Shown here one piece after another: positions 54,039 through 63,975 of a DNA stretch of 64,000 nucleotides. The stretch's first letter is position 1. Each line of letters begins with the position of its first letter. The notes beneath the pieces were generated by a model. The model made no database searches. It was not told the origin of the DNA and saw only the letters and a list, made by a program, of their open reading frames with translations. The position numbers and the translations under genes are program-made. The DNA is from Paenibacillus sp. HWE-109 (GTDB taxonomy: Bacteria > Bacillota > Bacilli > Paenibacillales > NBRC-103111): positions 558,001 through 622,000 of the forward strand of contig NZ_CP091881.1 of NCBI RefSeq assembly GCF_022163125.1, given 5' to 3'.

Positions 54039-55520
54039 ATGAACATCAAAAAATTGGTTAAACGAGCAACAACAGTAAGCTTGACTACAGCAATGCTAGT
54101 AGGGGGTGGAGCTCAAGCATTTGCGAAAGAGAAAGACACGGTGGATTACAATGAAAATTATGGTTTTTCCCATATTACACGCTCTGACATGCTGAAAATA
54201 CCTGAACAACAAAAGAGTGCACAATTTCAAGCGCCTCAATTCGATGCATCAACAATAAAAAATCTTTCTTCGGCAAAAGGTTTTGATGAGCAGGGCAGCT
54301 TGATCGATATCGATGTTTGGGATAGCTGGCCGCTGCAAAATGCTGATGGAACAGTAGCAAATTATCATGGCTACAATATCGTTTTTGCTTTAGCAGGAGA
54401 CCCTAAAAGAGGATGGGACACATTTGTCTACATGTTTTATCAAAAAGTAGGCGATACTTCCATTGATAGCTGGAAAAATGCTGGAAGAGTATTTAAGGAT
54501 AGCGATAAATTCGTTCCTAACGATCCTTTTCTCAAATATCAAGCAGAAGAATGGTCAGGCTCAGCAACCTTAACATCGGATGGAAAAGTTCGTTTATTCT
54601 ATACGGATCGTCAAGGTTGGGACCCTACTCACGGGTTTTATGGTAAACAAACCCTAACAACAGCCCAAGTAAATGTATCTCAACCAGATAAAAGTGCGCT
54701 GAAAATTGATGGCGTTCAGGATCAGAAATCGATTTTTGATGGCGGAGACGGCAAAATCTATCAAAACGTTATGCAAGGAATCGAAGCGGAGAACTATTCA
54801 GATAATCATACATTAAGAGACCCTCACTATGTGGAAGACAAAGGTCATAAATACCTTGTTTTCGAAGCCAACACAGGAACGGAAGTTGGTTACCAAGGAG
54901 AGGCATCGCTCTTCAATAAAGCTTTCTACGGTGGAAAGAAGCAATTCTTCCAAGATGAAAAAAATAAATTGCTGCAAGGTCCTAAAAAACGTGCTGCTGA
55001 GTTAGCAAATGGTGCATTGGGTATTATTGAACTGAACGATGATTATACGTTGAAAAATGTCATGAAACCATTAATTGCATCGAACACTGTAACAGATGAA
55101 ATCGAACGTGCCAACGTATTTAAAATGAATGGCAAATGGTATTTGTTCACGGATTCCAGGGGTTCCAAAATGACGATGGATGGTATCGGAGCAAATGATG
55201 TATACATGTTAGGCTACGTGTCCGATTCCTTAACAGGAACATACAAACCGTTAAATGGCAGCGGACTTGTATTAAACATGAATCTTGATCCTAAAGATCT
55301 TACTTGGACTTATTCTCACTTTGCAATACCGCAAGCTGACGGGGAAAATGTGGTTATTACAAGTTACATGACAAACAGAGGTCTCTATGCAGACCACAAA
55401 TCTACCTTTGCGCCTAGTTTCTTGCTGAACATTAATGGTTCGAAAACTTCGGTTGTGGGAGATAGTATCCTTGCACAAGGGCAATTAACGATTGACACGA
55501 AGTCGAAAAACAAAAAATAA
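54039..55520 (+). CDS. sacB: Levansucrase (GH68)
   Basis: A 493-residue secreted enzyme that splits sucrose and transfers fructose to levan. The signal peptide ends near AQAFA-KE (about 29). The active-site triad can be read: nucleophile D95 in VWDSWP, transition-state aspartate D261 in LRDPHY, and acid/base E356 in DEIERAN. Length is near that of B. subtilis SacB (473). AAAGGAG precedes the ATG. A terminator separates it from the endolevanase, though both may be induced together. It lacks the sacB leader features known from B. subtilis. Confidence 0.96.
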   Translation: MNIKKLVKRATTVSLTTAMLVGGGAQAFAKEKDTVDYNENYGFSHITRSDMLKIPEQQKSAQFQAPQFDASTIKNLSSAKGFDEQGSLIDIDVWDSWPLQNADGTVANYHGYNIVFALAGDPKRGWDTFVYMFYQKVGDTSIDSWKNAGRVFKDSDKFVPNDPFLKYQAEEWSGSATLTSDGKVRLFYTDRQGWDPTHGFYGKQTLTTAQVNVSQPDKSALKIDGVQDQKSIFDGGDGKIYQNVMQGIEAENYSDNHTLRDPHYVEDKGHKYLVFEANTGTEVGYQGEASLFNKAFYGGKKQFFQDEKNKLLQGPKKRAAELANGALGIIELNDDYTLKNVMKPLIASNTVTDEIERANVFKMNGKWYLFTDSRGSKMTMDGIGANDVYMLGYVSDSLTGTYKPLNGSGLVLNMNLDPKDLTWTYSHFAIPQADGENVVITSYMTNRGLYADHKSTFAPSFLLNINGSKTSVVGDSILAQGQLTIDTKSKNKK

Positions 55521-55543
55521 TGAAGTATCCTCAAAAAAGCATA

Positions 55544-55578
55544 AGAAAATGCCGATGTAAATCGGCGTTTTCTTTTTT
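55544..55578 (+). terminator. Rho-independent terminator after sacB
   Basis: AGAAAATGCCGAT-GTAA-ATCGGCGTTTTCT stem with T run. Confidence 0.9.
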
Positions 55579-55616
55579 GTAAAAAGGATTAAGCAGCAAA
55601 GAGAGGAGGTGTCAGC

Positions 55617-57179
55617 TTGAACGATTCAATAAATGATAAGAAAGCAGCAAAACGAATAGGTGTAGTTATGATTTGTTTCATTATTTTGATGACGATAGGA
55701 GTAGTGGTCCATGATTCAGCTAGCAATAAGAAGAACGAAACCATAGATTCCGTTATGCCAACGTATCGAGCTAGCTATCATTTCACTACGCCTGACAAAT
55801 GGAAAAACGACCCACAGCGGCCGATTTATTTGGATGGAAAGTATCATTACTATTATCTCTATAACCATGATTATCCGAACGGAAATGGAACCGAATGGCG
55901 GCATGCGACATCAACGGATTTGGTGCATTGGAAAGATGAAGGGGTGGCCATTCCTAAATATACAACCAGTAATGGTGATCCATGGAGCGGATCAGTCGTT
56001 GTGGACGAGAATAATACGGCAGGCTTTGGAAAAGAAGCGCTTGTAGCGATCGTGACACAGCCGTCTGCAGAAGGCGGGAAGCAGGAACAATATCTGTGGT
56101 ACAGCACGGACAAAGGAAAAACATATACTTCTTATCGTGACGATCCCATTATTCCGAATCCGGGCACAAAAGATTTTAGAGACCCGAAAATCATCTGGGA
56201 TCATCAGATTAATAAATGGGTGATGGCAATGGCGGAAGGGACGAAAATTGGTTTTTATGAGTCTCCGAATTTAAAAGATTGGCAATATACGAGTGGTTTT
56301 ATGACAGAAAATATCGGAATTTTGGAGTGTCCTGATCTTTATTTTATACGTGCGAATGACGGGATCTATAAATGGATTCTTGGTGTCAGTGCAAATGGTA
56401 AGTCGGCAGGTCAACCAAACACTTACGCCTATTGGACTGGACACTTTAATGGAAAGGAATTTTCTCCTGATCAAAGTGACCCACAGTGGCTAGATTATGG
56501 CTTTGATTGGTATGGTGCTGTCACGTTTGAAGAAGGGAAAGACGGCGATAAATACAATCATCGGTATGCTTTGGCTTGGATGAATAATTGGGATTATCCC
56601 CATAATACGCCAACCCTTGAAGAAGGATTTAATGGAACCGATTCGATTGTTCGTCAAATTAACTTAAAACATGATGGAGATACGTATCGTTTGATTTCAC
56701 AACCCATTGAAGCATTGAATCAATTGACAACTACAACGGATTCGTTGAAACAAATAGAGGTTAATGGTTCTAAAACTCTTCATGTAACAGGCGATGCATA
56801 CCAGCTTGAGGCAGATATATCGTGGTCAGAGATCAAAAATGTAGGATTGAGACTTCGAGAATCAACAGACAAAAACCGCCATGTAGATGTAGGTGTTTTT
56901 GCAGAGGGAGGGTACTCTTATGTCAACAGAGCTTTTACAGGTCAGCCTGACCTGAGTGGTAAATATGTTGAAAGCAGGGCCCCCGTTGATGTGAGTAAGA
57001 AGCACGTTCACTTAAAGATTCTCGTCGATACAACAAGCATTGAAGTCTTTATAGATGATGGAACCATCGTTTTTTCCAATGAAATTTTCCCGGAATTAAA
57101 CGATCAAGGGATTACCCTTTTTTCTGAAGGAGGCACCGCGTTCTTCAAAAATATTGTAATAAAGCACTTTAAAGATTAA
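55617..57179 (+). CDS. levB: GH32 fructan hydrolase, probable endolevanase
   Basis: A 520-residue glycoside hydrolase with an N-terminal helix (about 14-31, signal anchor or uncleaved signal) and a five-bladed propeller. Catalytic residues: D65 in WKNDPQ, D189 in FRDPKI, E237 in LECPDL. A C-terminal beta-sandwich follows. Its length and placement after sacB match B. subtilis LevB (YveB), which cuts levan to levanbiose. The start is a TTG after AGGAGG. Levanase or sucrase activity is an alternative. Confidence 0.88.
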   Translation: MNDSINDKKAAKRIGVVMICFIILMTIGVVVHDSASNKKNETIDSVMPTYRASYHFTTPDKWKNDPQRPIYLDGKYHYYYLYNHDYPNGNGTEWRHATSTDLVHWKDEGVAIPKYTTSNGDPWSGSVVVDENNTAGFGKEALVAIVTQPSAEGGKQEQYLWYSTDKGKTYTSYRDDPIIPNPGTKDFRDPKIIWDHQINKWVMAMAEGTKIGFYESPNLKDWQYTSGFMTENIGILECPDLYFIRANDGIYKWILGVSANGKSAGQPNTYAYWTGHFNGKEFSPDQSDPQWLDYGFDWYGAVTFEEGKDGDKYNHRYALAWMNNWDYPHNTPTLEEGFNGTDSIVRQINLKHDGDTYRLISQPIEALNQLTTTTDSLKQIEVNGSKTLHVTGDAYQLEADISWSEIKNVGLRLRESTDKNRHVDVGVFAEGGYSYVNRAFTGQPDLSGKYVESRAPVDVSKKHVHLKILVDTTSIEVFIDDGTIVFSNEIFPELNDQGITLFSEGGTAFFKNIVIKHFKD

Positions 57180-57195
57180 ATCAAAAGTATTATAT

Positions 57196-57598
57196 CGTTC
57201 CTTACTTGGCAATGGGTTCCCACAAATCATCGGCGATGCCAATTGCACCGATACATGGAGATTTATTGGAGATTGAGGCTGAGTTTGAACTGGGCAGCGC
57301 TGCCGAATTTGGTATTAAGTTTGGCGTCACTGAAAGTGAATATCTACGCTAAGCCTACCATTGCAACCAGCAAGAATTGGCCATGAATCGTGCCTTTTTG
57401 GGGAAGACCAACTTTCATCCTGAATTTGCAAGTGAACCGATCGTTTGGGAACGCAACGGGCGCTCTGGCTACAACGAAAAAAGGTACGATCCCTGCCATG
57501 CCATCCATGGAGGAACCTATAGTCGAAGCTTGATGAATGGTTTATGGATGAAGGTAACTTCGGAAAATATCAAATGTAAGAATAAGAGGAAATCGTAA
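57196..57598 (+). pseudogene. GH32 C-terminal beta-sandwich relic
   Basis: Reading frame remnants LLEIEAEFELGSAAEFGIKF and, past an in-frame TAA at 57350, AYHCNQQELAMNRAFLGKTN plus FHPEFASEPIVWERNGR resemble the C-terminal sandwich of a levanase-like GH32 enzyme. The catalytic propeller is missing. It was probably a second fructan hydrolase next to levB. Confidence 0.6.
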
Positions 57599-57675
57599 TG
57601 ATCACCGATTGACTTTTGCTAAGATAAGGATGAGGTTGTCTATATAACATTTTAACGAGAAGCGGTGGTGTTGAT

Positions 57676-58791
57676 ATGAACATAGGTTTTATTGGTTGCG
57701 GGGTCATTTCCACAGCTCACTTGGAAGGTCTTAAGAAATTAAGGGAGGATAACAGGCAGACGTTTGAGTTGACAGCCGTTTGTGATCTGAATCTTAATAG
57801 AGCGGAGGCATTTGCTACAGAAGTGGAGAAGCAATTGGGAAAGCGCCCCACTGTGTATACGGAATATCGTCGGATGCTTGATAAAGAACAATTGGATGCA
57901 GTCTCCGTATTGCTTGATCATGATCTGCATCATAAGGTGACAGAGGATTGTTTCGCATCTGGAGTCAACGTCCAAATGCAGAAGCCTCTTGCCATTTCGC
58001 CATTGTTTGGTAGAAAAATGCTGGCTGATGCGAAAAAATATAACAAAGTGTTAACCTTATCAGAACCAAGTGTATTGGGAGCAGGAAACGTCGCTATGGC
58101 CCGGGCTGTTAAAGACGGTTTGATTGGAGACGTATATATGATCATGGACTACGCAACAGTTACACTTGGACGAACTTTTTTTGCAGGTACCGCTTGGAGA
58201 CACATGAAGGGCCGTGCAGGTGCTGGATGGATTAATGACCATGGAGTTCATCGAACTCATTTTTTTACAGAAATCAATGGCCCAATCCGAGAGGTGTTCG
58301 CCTACACACGAATTTTCGAAAAGGAACTAAGTAACGGTGAGAGCACGATTTATCCAACTGGAGAAGACACATCTGTTACTGTATTTAGATTTGAGAATGG
58401 TGCCTTGGGTCATTGGATGTGCAGCACAGCTGCTCATGGAGAGAAAGCAGGAGGAGTCTGGATTTATGGAAGCAAAGGTTGCTTGCGACCCGGTCAATAT
58501 GCGGTACTTGAAGATAACCGTGTCGTTACCTTATCAGAACTCATCAAGTATTATGCCTCTGATGTTGTAGATGACCCGTTTGCCCATTCTTATATGGAAT
58601 TATGGGATGCAATTGCAGACCATAAGCAGCCTATATCTAGCGCAGAGAGAGGTCTCGAAGCATTGAGTGTTGTGTATGCTGCCTTGGAATCCGCAACGAT
58701 CGGCCAACCAGTAAATGTAAATGAGATTATGCTTGGTGGAAAACATGCTTATGAAGATACAGTGATAAAAGAAATGAAGGTATTTATTTAA
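57676..58791 (+). CDS. Gfo/Idh/MocA family oxidoreductase
   Basis: A 371-residue NAD(P)-dependent dehydrogenase with Rossmann start NIGFIGCGVISTAHL (2-16). The usual EKP motif reads MQKPLA here, an EK-to-QK change. The C-terminal domain contains HDLHH, AGWINDHGVHRTHFF and GEDTSVTVFRFENG. The start has AAGCGGTGGTG upstream, a weak site. It stands alone between the levan genes and a sugar-binding lipoprotein; its substrate is probably a sugar or polyol. Confidence 0.88.
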   Translation: MNIGFIGCGVISTAHLEGLKKLREDNRQTFELTAVCDLNLNRAEAFATEVEKQLGKRPTVYTEYRRMLDKEQLDAVSVLLDHDLHHKVTEDCFASGVNVQMQKPLAISPLFGRKMLADAKKYNKVLTLSEPSVLGAGNVAMARAVKDGLIGDVYMIMDYATVTLGRTFFAGTAWRHMKGRAGAGWINDHGVHRTHFFTEINGPIREVFAYTRIFEKELSNGESTIYPTGEDTSVTVFRFENGALGHWMCSTAAHGEKAGGVWIYGSKGCLRPGQYAVLEDNRVVTLSELIKYYASDVVDDPFAHSYMELWDAIADHKQPISSAERGLEALSVVYAALESATIGQPVNVNEIMLGGKHAYEDTVIKEMKVFI

Positions 58792-59031
58792 AGAAATACT
58801 TGTCCTAAAGTTTAATATTCATGTTTTGGAGCTGGTCCAGCATCGTTTTGTGCTAGCTTTTATATTAATTGGAGGATCTGAATTACGCTGGGATTCACTC
58901 TCCTTTTACTTTCGTCGCCCGTCATGATAATTTTATAAGTTAGAAGCAGAGCATTTTGAATTTATTGTCCCTTTCACTTTGATAAGATGGTGACAAGAAC
59001 AACAACAAAGTAATGAAAGGGGCAACAACAT

Positions 59032-60393
59032 ATGAAAAAATTAAGTCAAACAGTGGTAAGCGCTATCGTTGTTGGTGGTTTGTTGGCGGGATGTTCTTCG
59101 CAAAGCAATAGTGGAAGCGCATCAAGCACAGCATCAGCGGCACCAAAGCAAACAGATACAGCTGTGAAAAAAGAAGAAAAAGTAAAACTCACATTCTGGA
59201 GAAACTCGGGGAATGATACGGAGAATGCGGCCTACGACAAGTTAGTGGCATCCTTTATGCAAAAGTATCCGAATATTTCCGTGGAAATGACACCGATTCC
59301 TTATTCGGACTATGACACGAAATTACGCGTATCCATCGCTTCCGGAAGTCCGCCAGATATCATGGCGCTAGATGCACCAACGGTGGGTTCATATGCTAAC
59401 GCAGGTGCACTTAAACCTTTGACCGCCTACTTCAAAGCTGATGGCAATATGGACGATGTTCCCAAATCAACACTTGCGACCTACACGTATCAAAATGAAA
59501 TCTACATGGCACCGTTGACGGAATCTTCGATTGCGATGTTCTATAACAAAAAGCTTTTCCAAGCGAAAGGTATTCCGCTTCCATCGAAAAATCCAGATGA
59601 GCCATGGACTTGGGATCAAGTTCTGGATGCTGCGAAGAAAGTAAATGACCCAGTGAATGGTATCTTTGGTATTGATCCTGCGCAAGGCTTTGGCAATGCA
59701 GGTGGCACAGCGTACTTCAAGTATCCGATCATTTGGCAGCTGGGTGGCGAGATCATGAGCCCCGACGGTAAAACGTCCAAAGGTTACCTAGATTCCCCAC
59801 AAACGAAAAAAGCTGTTCAGTTTTTCTCCGATCTGTATAACAAAGATAAAGTATCTGCACTCGAGTATCCACCAGATCCGTTCCCTAACGGCAAGTTGGC
59901 TATTACGATTGACGGCTCGTGGTCCCTATCTAATTTGAAGGATAAATTCCCGAATTTCAAGCTGGGTGAAGACTATGATATTGCTCCATTGCCAAAAGGA
60001 ACGACACAAGCAGTGGCTAACGGCAGCTGGGCCCTCGGCATTTCGGGTAAAAGCAAGCATCCAGATGAAGCTTGGAAGTTCATTAACTGGGTAACTGGAG
60101 AAGAAGGTCAGAAGACATATGCAGGTATGACGAAGGATATCCCATCCCGTTATTCATCTGCTAAGGCATTCCCAGAGTTAAATGAGTATCCGAAGAATAT
60201 CTTCGTGATTCAAAATCAAAAGTACGGCAGACCGCGTCCGATCACGCCTATCTTCCCGCAAATGTCGGATGCTGTAAACAAAATGTTCGAGGATGTCACG
60301 ATTGGCAAAAGAAACATTGACGCGTCCATTGCAGAGGCCGTTACGACAATTGATAAAGCGTACGCAGATGTCCTAGCACAGCAGAAGAAGTAA
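59032..60393 (+). CDS. Sugar-binding lipoprotein preceding a kinase/regulator pair
   Basis: A 453-residue family-1 extracellular solute-binding protein. Signal peptide with lipobox LAGC (C about 22), then a Ser/Ala/Gln-rich linker (SSQSNSGSASSTASAAPKQT). Later motifs include MAPLTESSIAMFYNKKLFQAKG and GKLAITIDGSWSLSN. AAAGGGGC precedes the ATG. No permeases follow; a terminator and then a kinase gene come next, so it may import with distant permeases or act as a sensor partner. Confidence 0.92.
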   Translation: MKKLSQTVVSAIVVGGLLAGCSSQSNSGSASSTASAAPKQTDTAVKKEEKVKLTFWRNSGNDTENAAYDKLVASFMQKYPNISVEMTPIPYSDYDTKLRVSIASGSPPDIMALDAPTVGSYANAGALKPLTAYFKADGNMDDVPKSTLATYTYQNEIYMAPLTESSIAMFYNKKLFQAKGIPLPSKNPDEPWTWDQVLDAAKKVNDPVNGIFGIDPAQGFGNAGGTAYFKYPIIWQLGGEIMSPDGKTSKGYLDSPQTKKAVQFFSDLYNKDKVSALEYPPDPFPNGKLAITIDGSWSLSNLKDKFPNFKLGEDYDIAPLPKGTTQAVANGSWALGISGKSKHPDEAWKFINWVTGEEGQKTYAGMTKDIPSRYSSAKAFPELNEYPKNIFVIQNQKYGRPRPITPIFPQMSDAVNKMFEDVTIGKRNIDASIAEAVTTIDKAYADVLAQQKK

Positions 60394-60409
60394 GCAGCTT
60401 CAGATAAGT

Positions 60410-60440
60410 GAGACGAATCATTTCGGTGATCGTCTCTTTG
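60410..60440 (+). terminator. Rho-independent terminator or attenuator
   Basis: AGACGA..TCGTCT stem followed by TTTG, between the lipoprotein and kinase genes. The T run is short, so some read-through into the kinase is likely. Confidence 0.65.
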
Positions 60441-60517
60441 TCGTTGTTGGTTGGGCGGTCCAGAGGTATGATAAGTAGATGGTACTTAAATGATTTCAGA
60501 TATAACGGGGGGATATC

Positions 60518-62299
60518 ATGTTTTTCTCATTGAGGAGCCGTTTGATGGCGGTTTTCTCGGTTCTGCTGCTTCTCCCTTTTGCAACACTGGCCTATATTCT
60601 TAGTGAGGAAGCAACCAAAACGATTAAGTCGTCGATCGAAGCTTCAACCTCTCAAACAATTGATCAGTTCGCCTCACATGTGGGGACGCTACTTACGCAG
60701 GTCGAGGATACAGGCAATCAAGTGGTGAGCTCTCGAACGACGCAGGAGTGGTTGACTGTGCATTTAAATCCAGATAGTACGATTCAGGAACGAGTTCTAA
60801 CGAAGCAACGATTACGGGAGTATTTCTCGTCTTATGCGGTGAACAACTCCAGTGGAATATCCATTAGTGCGTTTGCTGAGGATGCAGGCGGCGTGTGGAC
60901 ACAGGACAAATCGTACAAGAACAGTGCGTGGTTTCAGTCTTTTATAACAGACAACAATCGTTGGACGACTGCACACAAGGATGTCGATCAGTCGGATGAA
61001 TTTATGCGAGTGAGATCGATTAATAGCTATCTTTTTCCACTTGTGCAGCTTCAATCTCTCAAAAATATGGGATTCATTAAAGTGAATTATCCGACAACCC
61101 TGCTTCGCAATGCCATTGAGAAGATCCATGTGGGGAAGACGGGAAAGGTCATATTGATGACGCACGACGGCAAAAGCGTGTTGGATCAAAATCTGTCCGA
61201 TGATAGGGACATGCTCAACATGGGGCTTCAGCAAATTGATGTGAAGTATGATGGAGATGTGAGTGGAATTTTTCCTATGGATGTTAAGGGAGAGACGAAT
61301 CTGCTTTTCTTCCGCAAGCTGCCTGCACAGAATTGGACGATTATCGGAAGTGTGCCAGAAGCCGAATTGTATGAAAAAATCACTCACATCCGACAGACGA
61401 TGCTTGTCGTTACCGTTTTGTTGCTAATTGTTGCGATACTGGTCGCTTTTTGGTTGTCCGCAGGTATAACCAAACCCCTAAGTGTGATGGGGAGGGCGAT
61501 GAAGCATGTAGAGCGTGGGGAGTTTCATCAGGCGCTTCAAGTGATGCCGAATGCCGGCGAGGGGCATAGTGAAGTAAATTATGTGACGGCTGTTTTCAAG
61601 CAGATGACCCATCGGCTGCGCTATTTAATCGAGACGGAGTTCGAGACGAATTTACGTAGGAAAAATGCTGAATACAAGGCTCTGCTGCTGCAAATTAATC
61701 CGCATTTTTATAATAATTCGCTTGAAATCATTAGCGGTCTGGCGGCTATGAAACGGGAAGACCTCGTGATGGATGCGACGGAAGCTTTGGGCAAAATGAT
61801 GAGATATTCGCTCAACCTAGGTAGTGATTTGGTTCGAGTGACCGAAGAAATGGCGTATATTCGGGATTATTTATTCATCCTTCATTTGAGACATGAGGAG
61901 CGATTGCAGGTTGTTACCGAGGAAGATCCCGCGGCAGCTCATTTCTTGATCGCCAAATTTATCATTCAACCCCTGGTGGAAAATGCGGTGAAGTATAGCT
62001 TAGAGAAGGATGGCGTCGCATCGATTACGCTAAGGACGAAGATAGAGGCGGATAAATTGCTGATATCCGTCAAGGATAATGGCATTGGCATGTCCCCTGA
62101 CTTAGTACAAAATCTACTCGAAGAGCTCAAGTCAGCTGATTCCGTAGCGATTCTAAGTACCGAGGGGCAAAGTATCGGTCTTCGCAATGTGTTATCACGA
62201 TGTCGACTGAATTATGGTGAACAATGTCAATTAGAGCTGCAATCCAAGCTGGGTGAAGGAACGGAACTGAATCTGATCCTGCCGCTGATAAGGAGCTGA
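60518..62299 (+). CDS. Sensor histidine kinase (YesM-like)
   Basis: A 593-residue kinase. Helix at about 8-27, extracellular Cache-like sensor, second helix at about 291-312 (MLVVTVLLLIVAILVAFWL), HAMP, His_kinase motif QINPHFYNNSLEIIS (H near 395; family usually NPHFLYNTLE), N box LVENAVKYS, G1 KDNGIGM, G2 SIGLRNVLSRC. Starts after GGGGGG. Followed 8 bp later by its regulator. Confidence 0.93.
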   Translation: MFFSLRSRLMAVFSVLLLLPFATLAYILSEEATKTIKSSIEASTSQTIDQFASHVGTLLTQVEDTGNQVVSSRTTQEWLTVHLNPDSTIQERVLTKQRLREYFSSYAVNNSSGISISAFAEDAGGVWTQDKSYKNSAWFQSFITDNNRWTTAHKDVDQSDEFMRVRSINSYLFPLVQLQSLKNMGFIKVNYPTTLLRNAIEKIHVGKTGKVILMTHDGKSVLDQNLSDDRDMLNMGLQQIDVKYDGDVSGIFPMDVKGETNLLFFRKLPAQNWTIIGSVPEAELYEKITHIRQTMLVVTVLLLIVAILVAFWLSAGITKPLSVMGRAMKHVERGEFHQALQVMPNAGEGHSEVNYVTAVFKQMTHRLRYLIETEFETNLRRKNAEYKALLLQINPHFYNNSLEIISGLAAMKREDLVMDATEALGKMMRYSLNLGSDLVRVTEEMAYIRDYLFILHLRHEERLQVVTEEDPAAAHFLIAKFIIQPLVENAVKYSLEKDGVASITLRTKIEADKLLISVKDNGIGMSPDLVQNLLEELKSADSVAILSTEGQSIGLRNVLSRCRLNYGEQCQLELQSKLGEGTELNLILPLIRS

Positions 62300-62307
62300 C
62301 AACCGAG

Positions 62308-63927
62308 ATGTACAGAATCATGTTGATTGATGATGAGGTCGGCGTTCGTAACAGTATTAAAGCCAAAATCGATTGGACATCCGCCGGATTCGAAATCGCG
62401 CTGGAAGCGGCTAATGGTCTGGAAGCTCTGCAGCTTCTGGAGGAGCACGCGTTGCCGGATGTTATCATCACCGATGTGCGCATGCCGCAAATGGACGGGA
62501 TAGCTTTTGTTAACGCATGCAAGGAAAAGTATCCAGCGCTTCGTATCATTGTGCTTTCGGGTTACTCGGATTTTGAATATATGAAGGCCGCGATTCAACT
62601 GGGCGTGAAGGATTATCTGCTCAAGCCTGTGGTTCGCAGTGAACTCACCACACTTCTTGGCAAGCTAGCCGCGGAATTAGAAGAAGATCGCACTCGCATT
62701 CGGGAGCAGGATCAAGAGGATATTAAAAATCACCAACAACTGGGGGTGATGCAAGAGCAGCTTCTCTGGCAGCTGGTGAAGGATGAATGGTTTAGCGTTT
62801 CTACAATGAAGGAACGGATGGAGCAGCTACAGTTATCCCCATTAGCTCTTGATGACGTTCATGCACAGTTTGTCACCGTTGAGATGCGGATTCCGCCAGG
62901 GCGGTTGGACGATTGGAGCGAGCGGAAAGACTTGCTCTACCTAGCATTTCAGATGTTGTGCCGGGAATCCGCGCAGAAATGGGAGCACATCTATCCATTC
63001 TATTCGATGAGTCATCCTGCGATGATACATTTTGTTATTTTGGTTCAAAATGCTGCGCATGAACGCTTCCTGGCCGACTTCGTGCGCAAACTGAAGCGGG
63101 ATATCCAAAGCTACCTCAGAGTAGACAGCGTGCTCGGTATCGGCGAGCCTATTCATGGCTTGAGGCAGCTCAAAGATGGTTATGCATCTAGCATGCTAGC
63201 CTGGAGTCAAAGCACGATCCATTCCGATAAGGCCGAGCCGGATCGAAACATGCTCGCTATGACGCACAGCTTTTCCCCTGAGGTGGAGCGAAAGCTGATG
63301 CAAACCATCGAGAACCTTGATATGTCATCATTTACCAAGCAGCTGCACAGTATTTTCTCCGCAGATCGGGATACCCCGATGTTTGTGTTTACCTTTTTGA
63401 CCCTGCGTATAATTCTCTTGTTTAACGCTATTGCGAAGAAATTTGAGCTGGGGGATACGTCCCTACAGAGCTACCTCTGGAATTGCCAGATGACCGTGAG
63501 GGATTATTCCTCTAGGGAGCAGGTGCTAGAGCAACTTCACGATATGGCCCAATTGGTTATGGAGGAAGTGAGGAAAACCAGGTTTTCAAGCGGTCAGCAA
63601 ATGATGCAAGCCATACGTAATTATGTGGACGAGAATTACTCCTACGAGCTCACATTGGCTTCGCTGGCGGATATGTTTCATCTGAATGAGACGTACTTAT
63701 CTGGACTGTTTAAGACGAGTGTTGGCGTGACGTTTAGTGATTATGTCACGCGGTTGCGTCTGAGCAGGGCAGCCGCATTGCTCAAAGAAAGTGAATTAAA
63801 ATTAACAGATATTGCTACGTTGGTGGGATACTCTAGCTCGAGTTATTTTAGCACAGCTTTCAAGAAGTTTTATGGGAAGGGGCCGAAGGAGTATCGGGAA
63901 GAAATGCGGGGGAGTGAGGGGTTATAA
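62308..63927 (+). CDS. AraC-type response regulator (YesN-like, long form)
   Basis: A 539-residue regulator: receiver (DDE pocket, D56 in IITDVRMP, K in LKPVVR), a long ~290-residue middle domain, and C-terminal AraC helix-turn-helix (about 432-532, NETYLSGLFKTSVGVTFSDY and YSSSSYFSTAFKKFYGKGPKEY). Cognate partner of the kinase just upstream. Targets probably include the lipoprotein gene or glycan genes beyond the window. Confidence 0.93.
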   Translation: MYRIMLIDDEVGVRNSIKAKIDWTSAGFEIALEAANGLEALQLLEEHALPDVIITDVRMPQMDGIAFVNACKEKYPALRIIVLSGYSDFEYMKAAIQLGVKDYLLKPVVRSELTTLLGKLAAELEEDRTRIREQDQEDIKNHQQLGVMQEQLLWQLVKDEWFSVSTMKERMEQLQLSPLALDDVHAQFVTVEMRIPPGRLDDWSERKDLLYLAFQMLCRESAQKWEHIYPFYSMSHPAMIHFVILVQNAAHERFLADFVRKLKRDIQSYLRVDSVLGIGEPIHGLRQLKDGYASSMLAWSQSTIHSDKAEPDRNMLAMTHSFSPEVERKLMQTIENLDMSSFTKQLHSIFSADRDTPMFVFTFLTLRIILLFNAIAKKFELGDTSLQSYLWNCQMTVRDYSSREQVLEQLHDMAQLVMEEVRKTRFSSGQQMMQAIRNYVDENYSYELTLASLADMFHLNETYLSGLFKTSVGVTFSDYVTRLRLSRAAALLKESELKLTDIATLVGYSSSSYFSTAFKKFYGKGPKEYREEMRGSEGL

Positions 63928-63975
63928 GAGCTTTTAATTCAGTGGAAGAAATGTGGCTAGGCTTTATTTCGACTC

